A DNA stretch of 5,280 nt from DUPQ01 sp041678685 (GCA_041678685.1 JBAYNV010000155.1:1-5280), one strand, 5' to 3'. Numbered from the stretch's first letter, positions 1 to 5,280 are shown. The notes: generated by a model from the letters alone, not told the origin. Program-made: numbers and translations.

Positions 1-521
1 AGGATGACGATCATGGCTATGAGAGGGAATATAGCGCCTATGGTATCTACAAATGCCCTGTTGGTTATATCCGTGACATCCGTCACCCATGCGCTGAATG
101 CCGCATCATTTGATATACTGCCTATGAATGACATTATGGAGTCCATGGCAACAAAGGCAATGACTATGAGCGTGATCGATCTAGCATCTTCTGTATATGC
201 CTGATTCCCGAACAGTGCAAATGCCATGGTTATAAGGCCCCAGACAAAATATCCCAGGCAGACGAACAGCCTGCGTTTGCCTATACGGTCCATGATCGCT
301 CCGCCTAATATAGTCGCCCCTGCGGCAAATATTGCAGAGAATATGACTGTAGCTGATGTGGCCCAGCTTTCAGCAGTGATAGTCTGCTGGATATATGTGG
401 AAAAATATGAATTCTCCACCGCCCATGTAAGTTGTCCTACCAATCCGAATATGATGAATGATAACCATACTTTTGTGCCCAGCGGATTGCTTTTCTTTAT
501 GACTAATTCATTGTGTTCCAT
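1..521 (-). CDS. MFS transporter (GPH/SLC45-like), N-terminal part, cut by window edge
   Basis: The visible part is 173 complete codons from an ATG at 521, preceded by a strong AGGAGGGG ribosome site at 524-531. The protein is very hydrophobic. A short cytoplasmic N-terminus leads to a first membrane helix at about residues 18-36, with further helices at about 54-76, 85-105, 116-137 and from 160 on. Between helices 2 and 3 lies GGAIMDRIGKRR (73-84), the classic major facilitator loop motif (G-x3-D-R-x-G-K/R-R). The stretch SNDAAFSAWVTDVTD (137-151) resembles the NDAAFNAWVTD-type segment of clostridial MFS/GPH cation-symporter-like proteins. It should be a 12-helix secondary transporter in the cytoplasmic membrane; roughly the last 60% lies outside the window. 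It starts 15 bases after the FAD oxidoreductase stop, so the two are very probably one transcript, and it may move the substrate or product of that enzyme. The substrate is unknown. Confidence 0.85.
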   Translation of the reverse strand, partial: MEHNELVIKKSNPLGTKVWLSFIIFGLVGQLTWAVENSYFSTYIQQTITAESWATSATVIFSAIFAAGATILGGAIMDRIGKRRLFVCLGYFVWGLITMAFALFGNQAYTEDARSITLIVIAFVAMDSIMSFIGSISNDAAFSAWVTDVTDITNRAFVDTIGAIFPLIAMIVI

Positions 522-536
522 TTCCCCTCCTGTATA

Positions 537-2060
537 TCAATGTTTAGCTGTGTTTGCGTTAGAAATAACATCCTTGAATAATTTATGCATCGCGCGTATC
601 TGCGTGTTGACGCCTCCGCCTGATTCACTCTGTGCTCCTATGAAAAACAGGTTCTTTACCGGCGTTATGTGACCTGGCCTTATGTGTCCGATAAGAGGGA
701 CAAGACCACCGAAAGAAACATGGTCTACATGCATGAGCTTGCGGTAATCAGGGGCTGCCATTATAACTTTCTCTGTTATATGGCTTCTTAAGCCAGGTAT
801 ATATTTCTCAGCAAGTTCTAAAAGCATATCAGCATACCGTTCTTTTTTGTCTTCCCAGTTAGCGCTTAGTAAAGTGTCAGGAGCGACCGTATATATCGTT
901 ACTGCGTATTTACCCTTAGGTGCCATGTTATCCCCGTGTGCGGAATCGACATATATCAAAAAGCCCTGCCTGCCTTCATGATATATGCCTTTTCTCATAT
1001 CATCTACCGCACCGTCTATGTCATACGTAAGATAATAGTAGCATAACTCCGATTTCTGATACTGCATCGGGTCGAAATCAAGACCCAGGTGCACCATAAA
1101 GACTGCTTCCATGGGCAGGATCTCGCTTACTGTCTTTATATATTCATCCGAAAGATACTGCCTGCCTACAAGCTTGAAGAACAGCTCTTTTGCTCCGCCG
1201 CTTGCGATCACCACATCGGCAGTATCTGTTTTCCCGTCAGACAGTCTTACACCTACAGCCCTGCCATTTTCAACGATGACTTTTTCGACGGTCGCACCGG
1301 TCACTATCTTACCTTTGTTTTCCTCGATAACTGCACCGAGCTGTTCCGTTATACGCTCTGTACCGCCTGCTATATATGTGAAATGCGGATCTATGAGTTT
1401 TCCGCGTTTTGTATATATCCTCTTGTCAAACGCTGTCTCTATATTTAACGAAGGGACAGCAAGAGCAGTTAACTCGCACGGTTTCATGCAAAGATCAGCC
1501 AGTATGGCTATGAAAACTGTTTTAAGATGATCATTTTTAAAGAATGTGTCCATCAGTTCTTCCGCGGACATAGAAGCATATTTTTTTATCCATAAGAACG
1601 CGATAAAAAGCCTCAGCGAATACCAAAGGCTTTTCTTTTCTTCCAGTTTGTCCTGTATATCGTACAGTGTGAGCATATGGTCATAAAAAGAATAGTAGGC
1701 GTCAAGGCCTTTCTTCTCATCAGGAAACTGCTTCAGGAGTTCTTCTTTTCTCCAAAGCGGACCGGCATACTTTACCGGTTTCCAAAGAGCGAAATCAGGG
1801 AATACCGAACCTCTGTCACAGAACATGACGTCGTAAGTAACGCCGAGACTGCTTAAGATACGGCGGCATGCTCCGCCTCCGTCAAATGAGGTGAGCATGA
1901 GAGGTCCCTGTTCCCATTCATATCCGTTTTTCTGTGCATGATGCATTACTCCGCCTATGAAAGAGTTCTGCTCATAAACAGTCACTGTGTGACCTTTTTT
2001 GACCAGTTCGCATCCCATTGTAAGCCCTGCAAGTCCGGCTCCTATTATGATAGCTTTCAT
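537..2060 (-). CDS. CrtI/phytoene desaturase-like FAD-dependent NAD(P)-type oxidoreductase
   Basis: A 507-residue flavoprotein. It opens with a Rossmann dinucleotide-binding fold: KAIIIGAGLAGLT with GAGLAG at residues 7-12 and the ribose-binding acidic residue E30 in VTVYEQN, then a GG pair at 36-37. The middle has the usual second FAD-contact region: YIAGGTERITEQL at 229-241, followed by a beta-hairpin ending in the DG of VRLSDGK (271-277) and VVIASGGA (283-290). The C-terminus has the closing FAD motif NLFFIGAQSESGGGV (470-484). This order and length match the CrtI/amine-oxidase superfamily, which desaturates or oxidises hydrophobic substrates. No other carotenoid genes are nearby, so true phytoene desaturation is not supported. 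The ATG at 2060 is chosen because GGACGG lies 8 bases upstream; an in-frame TTG at 2066 would add two residues. It precedes the MFS gene by 15 bases and follows the cupin gene after an 80-base gap. Confidence 0.87.
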   Translation of the reverse strand: MKAIIIGAGLAGLTMGCELVKKGHTVTVYEQNSFIGGVMHHAQKNGYEWEQGPLMLTSFDGGGACRRILSSLGVTYDVMFCDRGSVFPDFALWKPVKYAGPLWRKEELLKQFPDEKKGLDAYYSFYDHMLTLYDIQDKLEEKKSLWYSLRLFIAFLWIKKYASMSAEELMDTFFKNDHLKTVFIAILADLCMKPCELTALAVPSLNIETAFDKRIYTKRGKLIDPHFTYIAGGTERITEQLGAVIEENKGKIVTGATVEKVIVENGRAVGVRLSDGKTDTADVVIASGGAKELFFKLVGRQYLSDEYIKTVSEILPMEAVFMVHLGLDFDPMQYQKSELCYYYLTYDIDGAVDDMRKGIYHEGRQGFLIYVDSAHGDNMAPKGKYAVTIYTVAPDTLLSANWEDKKERYADMLLELAEKYIPGLRSHITEKVIMAAPDYRKLMHVDHVSFGGLVPLIGHIRPGHITPVKNLFFIGAQSESGGGVNTQIRAMHKLFKDVISNANTAKH

Positions 2061-2088
2061 ATACAATACCGTCCGTTTAAGATATAAC

Positions 2089-2105
2089 TGATATATATGA
2101 TATCA
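2089..2105. repeat. AT-rich inverted repeat in the cupin-oxidoreductase gap
   Basis: TGATAT (2089-2094) and ATATCA (2100-2105) form a perfect 6-bp inverted repeat around a 5-base spacer. It lies about 30 bases upstream of the oxidoreductase start, where an operator could sit. The sequence is AT-only apart from single G and C positions, and the whole region is rich in TATATA strings, so chance is a real alternative. No convincing promoter hexamer pair or T-tract terminator was found in this 80-base gap. Confidence 0.25.
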
Positions 2106-2140
2106 CTAAAATGCGGTTTGGATACAGTATGCAGATATAT

Positions 2141-2455
2141 TTAATTTACAGGTGCAGGCGCTTTGACTATTATGAGCTCAAGAGTGTCATCATGAGTGTT
2201 TCTTATGTTCATCTTTGTCTTAAACGGGATCTTCAGCAGAGTGCCGGCTTCATACTCATGTACTTCCTGATCATCAAGCCCGATCGATAATGACCCTCTG
2301 ACAACTGTCATATATACGTTCGCATTTGAATAATGCTCAGGAGCTCCTTCTCCATTGTTGAATACCATATGGATATAATTGATATTCTCATCAAATAGTA
2401 CCTTTTCTACTGCCTTTTCATTGCCTCTCGATAACCTATATATTTTCTCAACCAT
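2141..2455 (-). CDS. Small single-domain cupin protein
   Basis: A 104-residue protein with the alternating beta-strand pattern of a single cupin barrel. Motif 1 is recognisable at about residues 35-54 (GEGAPEHYSNANVYMTVVRG) and motif 2 at about 70-86 (AGTLLKIPFKTKMNIRN), with the conserved glycines, the IP turn and the final N. The usual metal ligands are largely missing: only H41 remains of the H-x-H-x(3-4)-E set, and the motif 2 histidine is replaced. It may therefore bind a small molecule or act non-enzymatically rather than as a metal oxygenase or isomerase. The start is the ATG at 2455, because GGAGG (2462-2466 on the opposite strand) lies 6 bases upstream. A longer reading frame back to 2527 would run through the terminator hairpin and is unlikely. 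It lies upstream of the oxidoreductase and transporter genes with no terminator between, so it is probably the first gene of that operon. Confidence 0.82.
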   Translation of the reverse strand: MVEKIYRLSRGNEKAVEKVLFDENINYIHMVFNNGEGAPEHYSNANVYMTVVRGSLSIGLDDQEVHEYEAGTLLKIPFKTKMNIRNTHDDTLELIIVKAPAPVN

Positions 2456-2494
2456 TATGCGCCTCCGTATATCTGATAAGTAAAGTTTAACATG

Positions 2495-2538
2495 AAAAAA
2501 GCACCCGGTCTGTTGCATATGCAACATCCGGGGTGCTT
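2495..2538 (-). terminator. Rho-independent terminator of the DUF2975-XRE operon
   Basis: Arms 2499-2506 (AAGCACCC) and 2531-2538 (GGGTGCTT) pair perfectly. The pairing continues through 2507-2508 with 2528-2529 past a single bulged G at 2530. The apex is a perfect 14-bp palindrome, GTTGCATATGCAAC (2512-2525). On the minus strand the stem is followed by six T residues (2500 to 2495), as required for intrinsic termination. On the plus strand the hairpin is followed only by TTAATC, so it works for the minus strand. It lies just past the XRE stop at 2551 and separates that operon from the cupin gene. Confidence 0.85.
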
Positions 2539-2550
2539 AATCTCATCTAT

Positions 2551-2769
2551 CTATTTTATATCTTCATTTCGTTTATACTCGAGAATATCACCCGGCTGGC
2601 AGTTCAGGGTCTCGCAGATGGCTTCAAGAGTGGAGAACCGTATTGCGCTTACTTTGCCGGTCTTTAACTTGGAAAGATTAACATTGGCAACCCCCACACG
2701 TTCAGATAATTCATTAAGTGACATTTTCCGGTCCGCCATTGTACGGTCAAGACGTAATATTATTGGCAT
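2551..2769 (-). CDS. YozG-like XRE-family transcriptional regulator
   Basis: A 72-residue protein consisting essentially of one Cro/C1-type helix-turn-helix domain. The DNA-binding segment is about residues 17-39 (SLNELSERVGVANVNLSKLK and following). The tail IRFSTLEAICETLNCQPGDI (43-62), followed by LEYKR, is the hallmark of the short YozG-like XRE group. ATG 2769 is preceded by GGAGG at 2776-2780 on the opposite strand, 6-7 bases away. The gene begins 20 bases after the DUF2975 stop, the common pairing for this family in Firmicutes. By analogy the regulator probably controls its own operon, with the membrane partner modulating it. That role is inferred and the signal is unknown. Confidence 0.9.
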   Translation of the reverse strand: MPIILRLDRTMADRKMSLNELSERVGVANVNLSKLKTGKVSAIRFSTLEAICETLNCQPGDILEYKRNEDIK

Positions 2770-2789
2770 TTTGAGCCTCCGTTTCAGTT

Positions 2790-3485
2790 TTAGAGCGTTT
2801 CATTGGATTCCTTTTGTAACATGGCACCATATTGGAATATATATGCAAGTGCAAGTAATATGAGCACTACAAATACAGTTCCCATATTGAATGAGAGGTT
2901 GAAGTTATAGTTGCTGATCATAAGTGACGATACTATCGCTCCTGCCACTCCCGGTATCACTGCCCAACCCAGCAATGAATATGCGAATGCTTTAAGCCTT
3001 CTGATGACATTGTCCTCAAACGGCGAAGCGCAGTCTCTGAATGCTTCACACAGCTTGCCTGCAAATAAAAGCGTGACAAACGACAGTGCTATATACAGAA
3101 GCCCGATCAATACCGCATATGCGAATATGTGCGTATCGAATCTCATAAGTTTGCCTGCGGTATTGACCGTGATCAGGCTGCCTTCATATTCTGTGTCGAT
3201 AACAGTCATGTCAGATCCGTTTATTCTGAATGAACCGCTGTTCAACCTTTCCTCGAACCATTCCTGGTTATGTGAAAAATCGACCCCGAACGACTCTAGA
3301 TTTATTTCTATCTGTGCTGTTCCGTTTACATTTACGGTCACAAGATCTTTGGGTATAACAAATAACGCTATCATCCCTATAACGCAGCCTACGGCTCCTA
3401 TTATGAGGAAGATCCTCAGTATGAGTGAGATGATCGTTCCTGCCTTACCCATTTTGTTTATACTTTTAATTGTTTTATTAACCAT
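2790..3485 (-). CDS. DUF2975 membrane protein, partner of the XRE regulator
   Basis: A 231-residue integral membrane protein with four predicted helices at about 17-44, 119-142, 167-190 and 202-219. An extracytoplasmic segment of about 70 residues (45-117) lies between helices 1 and 2. The cytoplasmic loop after helix 2 has CEAFRDCASPFEDNVIRRLK (146-165), the family's SPF-x(2)-N-x(2)-RLK signature. The C-terminus AYIFQYGAMLQKESNETL (214-231) is the other conserved block of DUF2975 proteins. The biochemical function of the family is not established. Its steady association with small YozG-like regulators, seen here 20 bases downstream, suggests a membrane sensor or anti-regulator. The start at ATG 3485 has a modest AAGGG site. 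A much stronger AAGGAGGG lies further upstream (3522-3529, minus strand) but serves no in-frame longer protein, because stop codons intervene. Confidence 0.88.
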   Translation of the reverse strand: MVNKTIKSINKMGKAGTIISLILRIFLIIGAVGCVIGMIALFVIPKDLVTVNVNGTAQIEINLESFGVDFSHNQEWFEERLNSGSFRINGSDMTVIDTEYEGSLITVNTAGKLMRFDTHIFAYAVLIGLLYIALSFVTLLFAGKLCEAFRDCASPFEDNVIRRLKAFAYSLLGWAVIPGVAGAIVSSLMISNYNFNLSFNMGTVFVVLILLALAYIFQYGAMLQKESNETL

Positions 3486-3502
3486 TTATACCCTTGTATG
3501 AT

Positions 3503-3517
3503 ACAGTCAGTGACTGT
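3503..3517. promoter_or_regulatory. 15-bp palindrome, candidate operator in the DUF2975-XRE leader
   Basis: ACAGTCA (3503-3509) and TGACTGT (3511-3517) are perfect 7-bp arms around one central base. The one-base centre makes an RNA hairpin unlikely and favours a dimeric protein binding site. It lies between the proposed promoter and the DUF2975 start, where a bound repressor would block transcription. Binding by the operon's own XRE regulator is an inference. Confidence 0.45.
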
Positions 3518-3521
3518 TCAT
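3507..3521 (-). other. Four-codon upstream reading frame (MNSH) behind a strong Shine-Dalgarno
   Basis: On the minus strand AAGGAGGG (3522-3529) is followed by T and then ATG AAC AGT CAC TGA. The ATG is only a few bases from the ribosome site, closer than optimal. The frame overlaps the 15-bp palindrome and is in the same frame as DUF2975 but is stopped by TGA and then TAA. It may be a minimal leader or simply a chance ATG after a displaced ribosome site. Confidence 0.2.
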
Positions 3522-3535
3522 ACCCTCCTTCTTGT

Positions 3536-3564
3536 ATTTTACGCTCACTTTTTATCTGTATAAA
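3536..3564 (-). promoter_or_regulatory. Candidate sigma-A-type promoter of the DUF2975-XRE operon
   Basis: On the minus strand TTTATA (3564-3559) and TAAAAT (3541-3536) are spaced by 17 bases; the -10 is a 5/6 and the -35 a 4/6 match to consensus. Transcription would start near 3529, just before the strong ribosome site and the palindrome. The -35 abuts the presumed left edge of the IS110 element, so the insertion may have altered this promoter. Confidence 0.35.
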
Positions 3565-3600
3565 TTCAAGGATAGGGAGCGTGGAGACTGAACCTTGAAT
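3564..3600. repeat. Inverted repeat at the left edge of the IS110 element
   Basis: ATTCAAGG (3564-3571) and CCTTGAAT (3593-3600) are a perfect 8-bp inverted pair around 21 bases. The right arm overlaps the 11-bp subterminal repeat of the element, so this structure either straddles the left boundary or lies just inside it. It has no T-tract and is not an obvious terminator. Confidence 0.5.
3589..3599 (+). repeat. Left subterminal inverted repeat of IS110 element
   Basis: TGAACCTTGAA here is the exact reverse complement of TTCAAGGTTCA at 5006-5016. Subterminal repeats of this size are described for the IS1111 branch of the IS110 family. Confidence 0.6.
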
Positions 3601-3828
3601 CTTTAACGTCATTATCTTTATTAAGACTCAGACGGTATAATTGTTTTGACACTGTGGACTTTTTATTTTTACCTATAGCACTGACTATTTTGAGGAGTGT
3701 ATTGCCACAGTCTTATCTTAAATGTTTATAGTTGGATAAGTCTTCGAACTTTCATATCAAGCAAGTTTACGGGGATAAGACCATGTGGGCCAAAACAGTT
3801 GTCATATTTTACGAAAGGATGTGATCTC
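3601..3828 (+). ncRNA. Candidate bridge RNA region in the left end of the IS110 element
   Basis: IS110-group elements carry a bridge RNA, which guides target and donor recognition, in the non-coding stretch before the transposase. This 228-base stretch has no plausible gene but has nested complementarity. Domain 1: ACTGTGG (3651-3657) pairs with CCACAGT (3705-3711), enclosing a smaller CACT/AGTG hairpin (3680-3683 region with 3696-3699) and large asymmetric loops, as in a guide loop. Domain 2: GTCTTATC (3710-3717) pairs with GATAAGAC (3774-3781), or CTTATC (3712-3717) with GATAAG (3735-3740). Inside it, AAGT/ACTT (3738-3741, 3748-3751) and AACTT/AAGTT (3747-3751, 3763-3767) are alternative small stems. 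A perfect TATAAT lies at 3636-3641 and a perfect TTGACA at 3646-3651, but neither has a well-spaced partner. The exact RNA ends are unknown, and the call rests on family knowledge plus these pairings. Confidence 0.5.
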
Positions 3829-4992
3829 ATGATTTATGCCGGCATTGATATTGCCAAAGACAAACACTTTTGCGCCATCGCGAATTCTGATGGCGAAGTA
3901 CTGGAACAGCCATTCGGGTTCGACAACAACCGAACAGGCTATTCACTGCTTTTATCCAGGCTGAAGCAATTCAGCAGGGAATCCGTCCTTATCGGCATGG
4001 AGTCGACTGCCCACTACGGCAGCAACCTTCTATGCTTTCTTCATGACAACGGTTACGACACAGCAGTCATCAACCCTATACAGACTGCCACGCTGCGCAA
4101 AACCGGTATCAGGAAGACCAAGACAGACGCGATAGATTCCCTGCTCATCATCAAGTCCCTGATAGTCAACAGCCACAAAACCTTCGACATGCAGGATCTC
4201 GCTTATCAGAGGCTTAAGAACCTGTGCAGATTCAGAAGCAAGCAGAAAAAGTCCATTACAAGGCTGAAGATCCAGCTGGTATCTTACGTGGATACCGCAT
4301 TCCCCGAGCTGCAGACATTCTTCAAGTCGGGGATCCATGGCAAAGCATGCTATGAGCTTCTAAAGAAATACCCAGCCAAAGATGAAATAGCTGCCTTACA
4401 CCTTACCCGTCTAGGTAACCTTCTCTTCGAAAGCTCTCACGGGCATTTCGGAAAAGAAGAAGCTATCGCTTTGAAAAGTCTTGCTAAATCATCTGTCGGC
4501 ACTAGCGACACTTCCATCTCTCACCAAATAGTTTCGACTATAGAGCAGATAGAATTGCTGGAAAAGCAGACCGCTTCGCTAGATAGCCTAATTATATCAC
4601 AAGTATCGGATTTGCATCCCATCCTCCTGTCCATACCAGGCATGAGCCATATCCTCTGCGGCACGATACTGGGAGAGATAGGCGATATCAGACGATTCTC
4701 AGAGCCATGCAAGCTTCTTGCCTTTGCCGGACTGGATCCTTCCGTAAACCAGTCAGGCAAGTTCAAAGCCAAAAGCACAAGGATGTCTAAAAGAGGCTCT
4801 CATCTGTTACGCTATGCCTTGGTCTTAGCTGCTTGGAACATATGCCTGAACAACAATACGTTCAATGCATACTATGAGCTTAAGAGGTCCCAGGGCCATA
4901 ACCATTACTCAGCATTAGGGCATGTGGCACACAAGCTGGTAAGAGTCATCTTCAAGATGCTTAAAGACAATGTGGCTTTTGACTTAGACTAA
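3829..4992 (+). CDS. IS110-family transposase (DEDD RuvC-like plus serine domain)
   Basis: A full-length 387-residue recombinase. The N-terminal DEDD (RuvC-like) domain shows the acidic residues in order: D7 in YAGIDIAKDKH, E58 in LIGMESTAHYG, and D100 and D103 in RKTKTDAIDSLLI. A helical, partly coiled middle (about 125-260) follows. The C-terminal Transposase_20 domain holds LLSIPGMSHILCGTILGEIG (266-285) and GLDPSVNQSGKF (301-312), where S309 is the likely catalytic serine, and then the conserved KRGSHLLRYALVLAAWN (321-337). All expected catalytic residues are present and there is no frameshift, so the enzyme looks functional. The start is ATG 3829, preceded by AAAGGA about 9 bases away and matching the usual MxYxGIDxAK opening. 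An upstream GTG at 3697 would add 44 unlikely residues translated from the structured left end. The family acts with a bridge RNA to cut and rejoin DNA at a short core. Confidence 0.95.
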   Translation: MIYAGIDIAKDKHFCAIANSDGEVLEQPFGFDNNRTGYSLLLSRLKQFSRESVLIGMESTAHYGSNLLCFLHDNGYDTAVINPIQTATLRKTGIRKTKTDAIDSLLIIKSLIVNSHKTFDMQDLAYQRLKNLCRFRSKQKKSITRLKIQLVSYVDTAFPELQTFFKSGIHGKACYELLKKYPAKDEIAALHLTRLGNLLFESSHGHFGKEEAIALKSLAKSSVGTSDTSISHQIVSTIEQIELLEKQTASLDSLIISQVSDLHPILLSIPGMSHILCGTILGEIGDIRRFSEPCKLLAFAGLDPSVNQSGKFKAKSTRMSKRGSHLLRYALVLAAWNICLNNNTFNAYYELKRSQGHNHYSALGHVAHKLVRVIFKMLKDNVAFDLD

Positions 4993-5005
4993 TCACTATT
5001 CTCAT

Positions 5006-5016
5006 TTCAAGGTTCA
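5006..5016 (+). repeat. Right subterminal inverted repeat of IS110 element
   Basis: TTCAAGGTTCA, the exact reverse complement of 3589-3599, begins 13 bases after the transposase stop. The right non-coding end is thus short if the element stops soon after. Confidence 0.6.
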
Positions 5017-5073
5017 TTGGGCTTTCTTTCCTGTACTCTTTTTTGTTCCTACTCCTATACTTTCTATGAATCA

Positions 5074-5106
5074 TCAATATCCAATATTTTTATGTTGACT
5101 TTTCAT
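5074..5106 (-). other. Ten-codon reading frame with ribosome site after the VOC gene
   Basis: GAGGAG, overlapping the VOC stop region (5112-5119), is followed at a proper distance by ATG at 5106 and ten codons (MKSQHKNIGY) before TGA. It resembles the beginning of a downstream gene in the same operon that is cut short. It could be a remnant of a gene lost when the IS110 element arrived, or a chance frame. No family can be recognised from ten residues. Confidence 0.2.
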
Positions 5107-5117
5107 AGTTGGTCTCC

Positions 5118-5280
5118 TCACGCAAACAGACACCAGTTGATGCCGAATTTATCGATAAGCGCAAACATACACGGGCTGTAGGAACACGGTCCCAGAGGAG
5201 ATACTATCTTTGCACCGTCTTTCAGTACTCCATATGCCTTTTTTACATTCTCTACTTCTGATTTTTCAAAATGAAAACAG
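5118..5280 (-). CDS. PhnB-like VOC (glyoxalase-fold) protein, C-terminal part, cut by window edge
   Basis: The last 53 residues of a protein whose start lies beyond the right edge. The visible part, CFHFEKSEVENVKKAYGVLK followed by DGAKIVSPLGPCSYSPCM and FALIDKFGINWCLFA, matches the C-terminal half of the PhnB/3-demethylubiquinone-methyltransferase-like VOC group. That half has the pattern F-HF-x(n)-AY-x-L-x-GA-x-I...PLGP-x(2)-YSP...DKFG-x-x-W-x-L. These are small single-module proteins of about 130-150 residues that fold like glyoxalases; most have no assigned reaction. The stop TGA is at 5118-5120. It is transcribed toward the IS110 element, and no terminator is visible between the two. Confidence 0.8.
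   Translation of the reverse strand, partial: CFHFEKSEVENVKKAYGVLKDGAKIVSPLGPCSYSPCMFALIDKFGINWCLFA

Larger units (their letters stand above)
3564..5020 (+). mobile_element. IS110-family insertion sequence (ends approximate)
   Basis: The element is defined by the transposase at 3829-4992, the long non-coding left end, and a perfect 11-bp inverted repeat: TGAACCTTGAA (3589-3599) and TTCAAGGTTCA (5006-5016). IS110-family elements do not usually make long target duplications, and their exact ends are set by a short core shared with the target. The boundaries given are therefore only bracketing, not proven. The transposase is intact, so the copy may be active. Base and codon use in the transposase (fewer ATA and TATATA strings) differs from the surrounding host genes, as expected for acquired DNA. 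The element sits between the VOC gene and the DUF2975 operon, in the opposite orientation to both. Confidence 0.8.

Noticed and set aside
4..672. Plus-strand open frames at 4-204 and 226-672
   Set aside because: They lie antisense to the MFS transporter and the oxidoreductase end, whose minus-strand proteins have clear motifs and ribosome sites; the plus-strand products resemble nothing.
1089..1530. Two overlapping plus-strand open frames inside the oxidoreductase
   Set aside because: They are antisense shadows of a well-supported FAD protein and have no ribosome site or recognisable domain.
2456..2527. N-terminal extension of the cupin protein back to 2527
   Set aside because: The extra residues would be translated from the terminator hairpin, while ATG 2455 has an ideal GGAGG site and fits the domain size.
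2492..3501. Plus-strand open frames at 2492-2863 and 2911-3501
   Set aside because: They are antisense to the XRE and DUF2975 genes; the apparent hydrophobic stretches come from the opposite strand of membrane helices.
3646..3679. TTGACA ... TATAGC as a promoter for the transposase or bridge RNA
   Set aside because: The spacing is about 22 bases, too long for a standard sigma-A promoter.
3697..3828. Extended transposase start at GTG 3697
   Set aside because: It would add 44 residues not typical of the family and run through the structured left end; ATG 3829 matches the family's start.
4030..4778. Minus-strand open frames at 4030-4338 and 4521-4778
   Set aside because: They are antisense to the intact transposase, with no domain or ribosome site.
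5020..5117. Intrinsic terminator after the transposase or the VOC gene
   Set aside because: The region is T-rich on the plus strand (including six T residues near 5039-5044), but I found no GC-rich stem in front of it on either strand.
1..5280. CRISPR array, tRNA or rRNA genes
   Set aside because: No regularly spaced repeats, no cloverleaf-like segment and no rRNA-like conserved stretch was seen on either strand.

Overview
The window looks like a chromosomal segment of a Gram-positive anaerobe, probably Clostridia and perhaps Lachnospiraceae. This is inferred from family resemblance, strong GGAGG ribosome sites, moderate GC content and frequent ATA isoleucine codons in the host genes; nothing here fixes the genus. 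All host genes are on the minus strand. One insertion sequence, with its transposase on the plus strand, sits among them.

Read in the direction of transcription (right to left): 5118-5280 is the C-terminal end of a PhnB-like VOC-fold protein, cut by the window edge. About 3564-5020 is an IS110-family element: a 387-residue DEDD/serine transposase (3829-4992), a roughly 230-base structured non-coding left end where a bridge RNA would be expected, and a perfect 11-bp inverted repeat near both ends. Next comes a two-gene operon (3485 to 2551) encoding a four-helix DUF2975 membrane protein and a small YozG-like XRE regulator. Its leader carries a 15-bp palindrome, and it is closed by a clear intrinsic terminator (about 2495-2538).

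Beyond the terminator is a second minus-strand cluster: a small cupin protein (2455-2141), a CrtI-like FAD-dependent oxidoreductase (2060-537) and, 15 bases further on, an MFS transporter (521 to the left edge, C-terminus missing). The oxidoreductase and transporter are almost certainly co-transcribed. The cupin probably belongs with them, as no terminator is visible in the 80-base gap. A redox enzyme, a small cupin and an exporter or importer suggest modification and transport of a small molecule, but the substrate cannot be read from the sequence.

The most interesting feature is the IS110 element. It combines a long structured left end (IS110-group trait) with subterminal inverted repeats (more typical of the IS1111 group). 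No wholly new system is evident; the rest is ordinary accessory or metabolic content.
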